A stretch of DNA of 64,000 nucleotides from Gyrodactylus bullatarudis (lineage: Eukaryota; Platyhelminthes; Monogenea; Gyrodactylidea; Gyrodactylidae), in contig SSNU01000279.1 of the NCBI GenBank assembly GCA_012064415.1, forward strand, positions 434,001 through 498,000, read 5' to 3'. Within the stretch, counting starts at the first letter, position 1. Each line of letters opens with the position of its first letter. Positions 41,401-53,400 of this stretch are shown in pieces. The translations under genes were made by a program, and so were the position numbers. Below the pieces are notes generated by a model. The model did no database searches. It worked only from the letters and a program-made list of their open reading frames with translations, and was not told the DNA's origin.

Positions 41401-44400
41401 TTTTATTGCTAGATTCATTCGGAATTTTATTAGTATTATTAAAGGATGTGAGCTAGGAGTAGTTATTCGTTAGTTTCAGTACATCTGAGTTCAAAGCCAT
41501 ACTAATAAGTAGATTTTTCTGTTCATTTTCAAATTATTCTGGGATATCACTTCTCTCGTCTTTTCATCCATGCAATTTGAATATTATCGATTAGATAGGA
41601 GTTCTTATTAGCAACTGTATCATTGTGCAAAGGCCGAAAGAATATTTAGATGACAATTTTCTTTCTTAGTTATTTAAAGTTCAAATGTATATTGTAAACA
41701 TTCTATTGAACAAATTCTTTTCACACATCCGCTAGCTCTCAATGGTAAGTATGCTTTATTTTTTTACTTATTTTCAAGGAAAATTAACAACAATTTACTC
41801 AACAAAGTTTTCATAGAACAGATATATAATAATGCATGTTTTCATCTGCTTGATGATAATGAAAAATATTCAGCTGAGAATAAAGATCTAAATCTCTTAA
41901 ATCCAGCTATAGATTTGGGACAGGAATCTTATTAAATTCATTTGATGAGTGATGTGGACGAAGATGAGCCACCAAGGTCATGTTAAATGAGTTAAAACAC
42001 GTATCAAACTGATCAATATGTCCGAAATAAATGCCTCCTTTTTGAAATTATTAGAGACACTTCTTATTAAATTTTTGATATGATAAATTTTATCTTCAAG
42101 TATTTTAATATTATCTCACCAAATTTCGCGTCAAAATGCCTTTCCATGCTTCTGGAATAAGATGAACAAACTTTTCAAATTTAAAACGTTTTTTTAATGT
42201 TCGTAATTTTAACTTGAATTCACATTACAAAAAAATGTAAAAATGACTCAAATCCTATAAAAATTGAATTTCTCTTATTTTTCCTGAATTTTGCAATTTT
42301 GATCGGTCAAAAAACGTTTTAAATATGAAATTTTTCTCAATTTTGTTTATCTTATTACAGAAGCATGGTAAGGTATTTTGAAGCGAAATTTTCTTGGATG
42401 ATACTTGAAGATTAAATTAATTATATCGATGGGCGATTTAAGTAATATTGCAATATTTCGTCCAGATCTAATAAGCATTACACAAATTAGGATTTAAAAG
42501 TTTTCTTTGAGCTTGATAGATTCTTTTCCTTGGTGTACAATTGTGCATCAAAGGAATAATAGATCAAAATAGGAAGAGTATTGCATTAAAAAAAAATTTT
42601 AATGCAAAGATCAAAGTAGAATTAATTCTTTCCTACAGATCTCTGGATAATCTTTCCACCTAGAATTTGCCATCTTTCTAATAAATAAAACCTCTTTGGT
42701 AATACATATAACTACTTATAAGTAAATACTTATTTATAATATTCAATAAATTTTCTTGTAGTTGATGAAATCTGAGGTATTTTTATTTTTTTTAACAAGG
42801 TGACGTTTTTCATATTTTTGACTAAACTTTCAGTCTCTTTATTCCCTTTTTATTAGATTTCTTGCTTGTCAAAATATCAGGGAATCTGACTAACTTTCAA
42901 CACTCTCTACTATAAAGGTTAGATCATGAAGCTCTAGAAATAGGCAATGATGATGTACTTTTAACGAGAATGAAAATTTATATCACGTATTAATCTTTCA
43001 TTCTAATTATACTAAGTTTATTGTCATGAATGGTCCAAGTTTCCTCTAATCTGATTGGACGAAACTGATTGCTATGAAGTCATGAAAATGTATATTTAAT
43101 CATCATCGAAATATTTCAATGACCAATAGCCGGGTTTTTGGCCAAGTTTTAATTTCATTTGTGAACTAAAGCATTTCAATCCTTAATACTTGATCAATTT
43201 TCGTGATCAAAGATTTGATTAATCCTTCAATAATAAAATACCATACAGTAGAGCAGGTTTATATAATTAAGCTTCATGAATTTCTGATGATTTCAATTTA
43301 CGAGTATTTCGGTGCCGAGACTATTTCACAATTTTTATAAAAAACAAAATTTAGTTATGAAGATACCAAGTTATTTAAAATATTACTAATGCAAGTTCAC
43401 ATTGTGGGCTTCAATTTGAACTTTAATTGATCCAGAAACCTATCAAACTGGTAGAGTTATGAAGGTTCCAAAAAATTTAAAAATGGACATATATGTCCAT
43501 CGGCACCGAAAGGGTTAAATAAATGCGAAATTTCTAGTAAATCTGTCATTTCTAGGCTTGGAATCCAAGTACATGAGTTACTGTTTTGAGTCCTTGTTAC
43601 TGTTCCAGTTCATTAAAATGTAATAAATTATTACTGTTAGGGACTAGGCTATGGGTATTGGGCAAGTGAGAAGAGTAGACGTATTGGGCTGGGACTTTAT
43701 TAAGTTGGGCGAACCATAATACCTTGCTCATTGTGTAACAAGATAAACAGCAGATTAATACAGAATATAGAGTAATATAAATCATATAGGCGTATATTCA
43801 AACACCACAACAATTACTAATAATAAATATATTACAAAATATGATTGAAAGATTCCAAAATAAAAGCTAATTTCTTGTTTATAATTATCGATTACTGGGA
43901 ATTTTTAGAAATAATTTTCACATGAATTTCCAGAAGCTGATTGAAATAAAAATGTTCCTGAATTATGTATTTTTCGCTTTTGTGTAGAACTAAAAATTTC
44001 AGCCCACTTAGATTTTGAAATAAACTTTCAAAAAATTACCGACTAATGAATTAAACTATGAATTTTTATACATTTTCCGAATGTCATCTCTTGGAATTTG
44101 AATCCATGTTTACTTACTGGCTAATGGAAGCGAATCATTTATTTTTTGATTAACTGGAATGTGTGTTACTCGATTGGTTCTTTGCTATGAATTTGGCATT
44201 TGATTTTTCATTTTCTTTTCTGATACAATTATCATATTGTACATGATAATAATAATATACCCGGGTGTATATGGTATGATACAATGATACAATCTGAATT
44301 TCAATTTGTTATACAGAAGTATTTATACATATTATGCATCAAATTCACTTTAATTGCTGATAATATTTATAATAATAATAATTATTATAATAATAAGTAT

Positions 44401-47400
44401 TAAGTTAACATATCCAATATACAAATTATGTACATGTTATTATCTTTATAACGATAAAATCGAATGGAACATGTTTCTATTGAACGGACAAGAGAATTAA
44501 AATTGTATTTGAAATTTTTTTTCATTTTCAGCATGCGTTGAATGGTCACTCGTTTAATGAAAAATCATTAGAGAAATGCATCAGCTGTGATATTTGTGAA
44601 GAGTTGATTTGGGGAATCTCGCCGCAGTTCATACAGTGTTCAAGTGAGTCTTTTTATCTAAACCCCCTCCCCTGTTGCTAATTATGATCATTAAAAAACT
44701 ATGATATTTTCTATTTTGGCATTGTCATTCTCAAAAAATATAAGGAATTATTCACTTTTGTCCCCTCTTGTTTTCTAGTTATTTTCCTGAATGACAAAGA
44801 GACTATGGGCTTCTTTTAACATCGATGATGAAATGAAAACGAATCCCTTGCTGAGAAATTTAGCCTTTACGTTTAATTTAATAATTTATAATTGGGGTCT
44901 ATAAAAAGAACCCAAGTTATTTTTTTGAAGAGACATACTACGAACAGGTTATACGCTATATTCGTGTGTATTATAGATAATTACTATTTATAAATCATTG
45001 TAGATGATAAAAGATGTTTAGTTGCATTGTAATAAGAAAAGAATAGACTTGCTTCTTCTATTACCAATAACATTTAACGAAAAATATCCTATTTATAAAA
45101 ATAAATAAGCATAATCTTCCCGTGTAAAGGTTGTGAAATCAGAGTTCATACAAAGTGTAAGGCATTGGCGAAGGAAACTTGTTCACGGGATTGCCAATAT
45201 CCCAGAGGTAACTGCTCAGAATTTGATCAGTCACAAAAGCAAATTAGAGAGACAAACCTCGCAAACAGTTCCAGTATTAAGGAGGATAAACAAAATAGAA
45301 GTTCAGTTATTGGACTGTCAAATCCTCATTCTTCGCCCAATTTCGCAGGAGCCAATCGTGAGTTTTCATCTCTATTCCAACATAAATCGTGCGAAAAATT
45401 TTTTTGAAAGGGGCTTTAGTAAGAATGAATATTCTCATCATAGACCCGGCTTGTTTGTAGATAATTATAATTATTTTAATATTTTGACCTTACGAAACAA
45501 GGGGGTATGTGATGGGAATTGTATTCAAATTCAGATAGTAACACCAAAGATGAACTAAAGCTTGTAATAATTTATGCAGAAATCCCACAAATCAGCAAAA
45601 AGAAGTCGATATTATCAAGAAGGTTCTCTGCTAAGGCAGGAACTCTCTGGTCCGCTTCTAAGGGCTATTCATCCGGTGATATTGTTAATGGAAAGTGCTC
45701 TTCAAATGATTTTATAAACTATTCTTTTGATATAACTAAACAACGAAATCGTCCTAACGACATAATCTTGAAAAGTTCGAGTTTACTGCGCAAATCGACA
45801 TTTTTCCTTGAAGAAAATGAAATTAGTAAATTTTATTTTTCTGTTATTCACTGTTCCATCCTTATCCAATTCAGTCCCGTTTTTCACTCAATGTGTTTGT
45901 TTGTACCCATTCTTGCCTGAGATATTTGCGTCTCTTGATTTATTAACTAACTATAGTCATGAATTGAATTTCGTAAAATTAATAAAGTCTACATTAATTT
46001 TGTTTAAACAATCCTACAGTCCGACCTGCCTACTTTGTTTGTGGAAAATTACCCTGTGCACATTTTTCATACGTATTGAAATGCACGAAGCGCATATAAA
46101 AATGAGAAAGGAATAGTGGCTGACAAACTAATGTGTAGTTTAAAGGCAGAAACAGAGTCTTGACGTTATTATTAGGAATACAGAGCAAATAGTTCGGGAA
46201 TAACTTTTAAGGAAAAGATCAGAGATTTTATTAGTTATAGTATAGTTGTTGGAGAGATAAATAATCATTTTCCACATAAAGGACTCAGGTAGGACTGTGT
46301 TCTAAAATCATTCTGAACAAATTTTAGTAATTTTACGAAATTTCATTCAAGTCTACTGTTATATTCATTGTTTATTAATTATTTAATTATTTTTAATGTT
46401 TTCCAGTGTTATTTTTGATCTTCTTTATTTCCATCGTCATTTTCAAAATAGATTTCTCAAACTTTTAGTCTTTCAAATGTTTTGACAATACATTTTGATC
46501 CCAATTATTCAAAACAGGTTCTTCCATCAGTCAAGAGACAAGAATTTTTACTTCTTGTTAGTAAATTTTGATTCAGTTTTAAATCTAAACAACTAATGTC
46601 TGAATTGAAGTATTCTCATGAGTTTCAAGATCTTCTGACAATTTTTTCAGGTATCATGCATGATAATATTAGTTCTCAACTATTCAGAGTTTTTTCCAAG
46701 TTGCATGTTAAATTTTGAACCCTTTGTACGATACTAATCTAAACTCTAGTCAGTAGTCAATTAATTTAGTTTAAGGAATTGAAACATCTCTTCATATTCA
46801 TAGGGAGTTTCTATGTGAAAACCTGGCATCCAATCAGAAAACGTGGGAAAAAACGAAGTACATTGTATGGTATATATGTCTTTAGCTTAACTCAAATAAC
46901 AATCATCATAGAACTTGCCTCTTCAAGCAAAAGAAGCCCTTCATCTTTCTCCACATTCTAACCCAATTTCATACAACAGAAAGATGTTTTTATTAACCAT
47001 GTGTCAATCATCTATGCCTGATGTCATACTGATACTCAAATCTTTTTGATGTAATTTGAAGATATGAAGATGGGAGATTTGGAATATCTTATAATTTTCT
47101 TGGCCTCAAGATCTAGATCCAAAAAAAATCTGTTCAAATTGAATTGATTAAAAAATTGAAAATTTGGTAGAAATCATATATTCCCTTTCTTCATATATTA
47201 ACCAAAGGTGTTTATACTTTGGAATAGCATTTTCCCTTGAATTCTGCGAATTTCTTGTGTTCAAATTAGAAATTACTTTTGCAGGTTTTCCAGCATAATC
47301 CAAGATAATAATTTTTCCTTGTGAATAGTTGAAAAACCCATTCATGAAAAAACAAAAGCTCTCTACTGGTCAGATTAGATATAAAAATTGGAGTTTCATG

Positions 47401-50400
47401 TGGAAGACTGATGAAGTTCTTTTAAATAAGAGGCAAGCTTATTTCTCCTTGATTAAAAAAAATGTTTTTTTTTCTGCAAAACAACTGATAAATAATGTGC
47501 ATTAAAAATTTGCTTAATAAACGATCATCATTATTAATCTCCACCAGAGCTGGTTGATTTAAAGTTCGGGGTTTACGATTTTTACAACGAATCTCGAACA
47601 TATCCCACCCCTCGTTTTACTCGTTATATAAAGTTTCATCTTTAAATTTGAGAGACATCGGAATTTTTCAATAATCAATAAACCCAAAATCTTACAAAAT
47701 ATTCAAACTAAATAAAAATATAGCATTAATAAATTGAGTATTTATTTCTTGAATCTAACTTTGCTGATAACAAAGTTGGTATTATTTTAGTAATATTGGG
47801 AACCCAGCGAAGCATTGGATCAAGATCAAATTCTGAGCAATAGCGTAGAATAGACTCTTTTTAAAAATCTCAAAAAGTCTCATTAAATTCAATCTGTGGA
47901 AGAATAACTTTGAAAATATCTAGTTCTTAGGACAGTTTCTATCGTTTATAAAGATGATGAAATTTCAACTCTTGATTCTTGAAAATCAAAACGAAACTCA
48001 AAATAATGCAAACTAGAGACTAACAAAGAGTTCTTGAAAATATTTAAATGTTCAAGTCGAGATTTGTGTGAAAATCATAAATTCATACTACATCCACATT
48101 TCATCTTTAATGATTGTAAAATTCTTCCTAAATTAATTCACACATTGATTCATCGTTGAATAGACACAACCCCAGTGATTATTATTAAAGAGAGCAATGT
48201 AGACTGATCACTTTTTTTAGAGATTGATTATTCTAATTATTGCACTCATCTAAAATGATCTGCGAGGCATTCTCTAATGCTTACCTACATAATTATACTG
48301 ATAAAAATGCCATTAGTTAGGCGGACTGAGCAGATTATAAATTACAGTTTTTCGCCAGTTTTGGTGTGTGAGAATGTGCACACCCCGATTCTCCAGCTAA
48401 AAATAAGAGTTATCACTTGAAATCTACTAAAAAGTAGGACAAATATATTTAAAAATAATAATTTTTTGGCAAATTTTAAGAGTCCACTAATTTAAAAATT
48501 AAATTTTAGTGAAGTTGAGCTAAAGTTTCTCACTAATTATGCATCATAAATCTGTCACAAATTGTCTACGTAAGGTCAAATTGTTTCATACCTTCACACC
48601 TTGATTAAATTAAAAATCAATAAAGAATTCTATCTAAGGTCGTTCCAGTGACTTTGGAAACTTTCCTCAATAAACTAAGCAAATTTTTATTTAAACTTTA
48701 AACATCCATAACTTGTTTATTAAAAAAGATAAAAATGTAATTTTTTCTTCAAATGAAAAAGAGTTTCAAGCTTAGTTTCCGAACCGAACTCTTCAAATGC
48801 AAACTCTTATTTTTAGCTGGAAAATCGGGGTGTGCACAGCTGTTAGCCTATTGGTCTGAGGAATCAAACTCTCTCTTTATCGAGCTCATTTAATCAATCT
48901 AGCTGAATTACATCACCTTGATTATTAAAAATACAATCTCTATAGTTGTATAGATAACCTGTCATTGCACAATCTGTTATGATGTAGTAAAACCTGTTAC
49001 CTATTTCCTAACGTCAAACAATATACAGACAGAATAGTCAATAATAATATTCATTTTCTAGATTCAATAACAATCGGGGAAAAGAACTCGGAGAGTCCTT
49101 CAGGATCAATTACAAGTTTAACTGAAACTCCGAATCCGTCTGGTATGGAAACACAATCTCAACGCACATTTTCTCTATTCACAGAATCAACTGGGTCAGT
49201 TGTACTGTAATTTTTACCCAGAGCTAATTAATTCAATTTTACAATGTTCACAGATTAGACGATCAAAAGAATCCTATCCTACCAGAACTTGTCTCAGTCG
49301 ACTGGTCCCACGATGAGGAGATGTCAGCTAATGAGAGTTTTGATGCCACAGTAGAGCTTCGTGCCAAATTTCCAGAATATCGAGTTCCTGAAGGAAAGAA
49401 CGAAATTCATTCTAGGATGTTGGTACTCTTGGAGTTTCATCAAAAGATTACATTTATGCTGAGATATTTCAAACTGTATGATTACCTGCTTTTGTCAAAA
49501 TGGCCTCCAAAGCATATGAGTCTGGCGAAACTTTACTGTCTCGACAGGATACCTGACCTAATATCATTATGTCGGTCTTTAATACAGAGAATCGAGAAGA
49601 CGATGACGCCCCAAGGTTACGATAATATCGGCGAAGAAGTATACAATTGGCTTACAGAGGACAATGGAATTAATCTCAAGGTTATTATTACCAAAAGAAT
49701 ATCAATTAAAATTTAGAAAGTAACATTTTTATTGTATTAGAACTGGACCAAGTCTGCACAAGCCTTTGTGTGTATAAACCTGTTGAATAGTGTCAAGGCA
49801 GAACGTGAAAACTATCTGAAGCGAAATCCAGAGATGATTCCGATTGTTACAAGACGTTATAACAAATTCAGTCTTATGGAGGGCATATCCCACATGCGTG
49901 GAATTCTCTTCAACTTGCCCCTTATAACAAATTCAATTGTGAATACTCTCAGTAAAAAGACAAAAAGTTTTAAGCGTAAGTTCCATGCCTTGATAAGAGG
50001 TGGAAGAATCTCATTTTATCATATATAGATGAAAAGACCATTTGGGAAAAGATTTTCGAAAAACTACGCAGTGTCCCTAACAACATTGATTCAATATGTA
50101 TACCCCTTGTTGACATGTGCAACAATGGCCAATTGGTGCTGACTGAAAATAAAGAAAAAATCCAAAGTTCTCGACTACCATTTCCAGTGAGGGAAATTTA
50201 TTTATTTTTTCATCCTAGTCTAATTTATGTTTTTTTCACATTTTCAGGATTTAATCAATGAATTTCCCAATTCATTGTTCAACCATTGGGTGATTGCAGT
50301 ACAAGATGTTATAGCTGAAAAGTTGACCCTTCACGAGAGTGGTAAAATTAACCTTGATTACGTCAGGAAGCTTAGCATGAAAGCTATTCTTATGGAGAAA

Positions 50401-53400
50401 GCGCTAATGTTGGTCATAAAAGATGGGGATCGTTATGTTCTACGAGGACTAAAGCCTGCCCGGGAGATAAACCCGAGTAATCCCTTGAATCAACCAGTTT
50501 ATCCTTACATTCATGCGAAGACCAATTCTGATGATGGCCAATCATTGTTAACGAATCGTCTATCGGATCATATTACTCTTAACACGGTCATTCCTCCATC
50601 GACGTCAGAGAAATCTTCCACCGTCAACTCGCCTCCAAATGAATTAAACAAAAACAACAAGGATACTACTTCCCTTAGGATGGGCACTTCGTCAAAATTG
50701 TTCCCAATTTTTCCCTTACACAGACTGGATACGAGTAAGGTCAATGAGGGAAGTACAAACTTGTCTGTTATCAACATGGACCCACCAGTATTATTGATAC
50801 TCAAGTTTCCCTGTAAAACAACCAGAGAAAAGTAAGCAAACCATAAGGAAAGGGATCGAGAATCCTCAGAGTAACCCCTTTCTATTCTATTCCTAGTTGG
50901 AAAGCTTTTCTCTCCAGTGAGCGCTCAAGTCTTGCCTTGAATAGATTTGCCTCGCGATCAAGTGTCAAATTTCAAGATCATGTAAGGAATCTGGTAATGA
51001 AGGATTTTTTACAAAAAGGTGGTTACCTATTTTTTCATTAAATTTGCAGAACAACTCAATAATGAGTCAAGCTACTCTCTTCAATATGGAAAGCATTCAG
51101 AAGATGAATAACAAACCACATTATCGCCATGTTATCCAGGGCTCTGATCAAATAGCCTATCTTCCAAAGTCGATTATTGATGAGAACATTAACAGAATGA
51201 AGCGTTCCCAGTCGGCGATCGATATCTCTACTGGATCAAATATTGCCTTTAAAAGTAACAATGATTATGAATTGACGCAAATTATAGAGGATATAAGTAT
51301 GACTAAAATGTTTAAAGTATTATTGGTTTCAGATGTATATTTATTTATCAAAATGTTTCATTTCAGATTTGATGACTGAACTGAAGAATAAAATATGTAC
51401 TGGAATAGGAGATTTTCTCGGACAGACGTACAGAGATTCAAAGCCAATTTCAGATGTACGATATAGGTCACTTGTTAAATATTAAAAATTCTAAATTTAG
51501 TATTCCTGTGACACTTGTTTATAAATGACTATAGAGAATGAAAGCCTCGATGAAGGCTATATCAGACTTGAAGGTTTTTTGAGAACTTTTTTAGTCTTTT
51601 GATGTATAAACCCTCCAAAATATTTTTCATATATAATAGAGAAAACCTAACTTTTCAAAAAATCCCAGCATTAATCTCATCAAATACTAAGCGTTTTTTT
51701 CACAAAAGACTATGTATTTTTTCGATAGAAAATGGCAATTTTTGAAGAAGCGCCAATATTTTTTAATGAATTTTTCTATGGGATAAAATTAGGATTTTTG
51801 AATACTTTTTGTAACATTTAAAAAAAGATAGGCTTTTTAGTAAATATTGAGTCTTTTTTCTAATGTCGAAAGAAATTTATGGAAAATTAGGAGGATTGAT
51901 ATGCATCCGAAGACTTTGAGATTTCTTGACCTTAGGGAATAAGAGGACTACTTGAAAGTAGGTCAGTCTTTTAAATTAATATTTAGCTAAAATGTATTTT
52001 ATTATCTATATGAAATATTAATTTTCCAAAAAATCTTTAACGAACTCGAATTCTTGATGAAAAAATCGAGATTTCTGTAAAAATCATAGATTCCCAACTT
52101 CATATCAATCAACTTTATATACATTTGTATTGATTTTTTTATTTTTACTTTAGAGTCTCGCTTATCAAGATGATAACACAATGAAATATGAACTGCTATT
52201 AGCCGAATCCCAGTTGCTCTCTAAAACATTGGAAATGATGAGAAAGACAGCATCAAAGATTCTCTACCACAACGATAGTTTCGATCAAAACTGTGATTCA
52301 TCAGAGAAAGATCAATTTTCTGATAAGAAAACCTGTCAGTGTTCCAATAATGTTTCTCGTTCCAGTAGCGATAGGAAATCGATCGATTCTATACCACAAG
52401 AGGCAAAACCTCCGATAGAATCAGCAACAACTCCTAATGAAACTGGCAATGTGATTACACACAAGACTGAAGACTCTGGTGTCGGTCTGACAGAGTCTTT
52501 TCTCGTACCTCCAAAGGAAAATGTTGACTCTGAAGATATCAATTTATTAACACAGCTCCAAGAGATTATCTCATCAATTTCACAACTTAAGCAGGTAATT
52601 CTTTTAACCCCCTCATCGAATTTACATTGGAAATGTTTTCTATTTGGGTGCCTTTCAATTACAAGAAATTTGCAATTTTTATTTCTATTGTGTGTATATT
52701 ATTTATCTTTGATGTAGATCACTCAAAAGACCTCTCCTATTGATATCAAAAGTAAGAGAAATCATCTTCCTTATTCAGTGTATTTGCACAATTATGATCA
52801 ATTTTAATAGAAATAACCTTTTTTATTTAACCACAGAGGTGTGTGTGCTAAATCTATCTGGATAATAGAGATGTAACGAAGTTATACCTTTTTTTAAATC
52901 AAAGTTATCCACATATAATTTTCATAAAAATGACGTGTGAGATCTAAAATAACTGAAAATTCGTTTGCAATCCCATGCATAGTCGTGCATTCCCCATTTT
53001 CCCTAAATTTTCTTGTAGGCATAGTGGAATAACAAAATTTAACAGAAGTGATCTTAACAAGGTTCTATTTCTACTTTCATTGAAAAAACCCTTGAAGCCT
53101 AATCAGCAAAAAAGATATTCGAAATTTTAGTGAAAACGTAGTAAAAATTCATTGAAAATCTAGCGGCATTTTTAAAAAAGTCTGATCTTTAAACTTTTAT
53201 ATTATCAGTGATAATTTATCACAGACAAGCATTTTGATACTTGATCTTATATAATGTTAAGAATTCATAGTATTATCATTTGAGTAGGTTTTTAAAATAG
53301 GTTGAAATATTTGTTACATCTCTACTGGATAATATTGATCTGTTTTCAATGATCTTTTACTCCGGATCAGTAATCAGAGAATGATCTAGAATCCGTGATT

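Noticed and set aside
45519..46116. Overlapping frames after RhoGEF exon 14
   Set aside because: They lie past the GTGAGT donor and the next exon joins in phase at 49062; composition is intronic.
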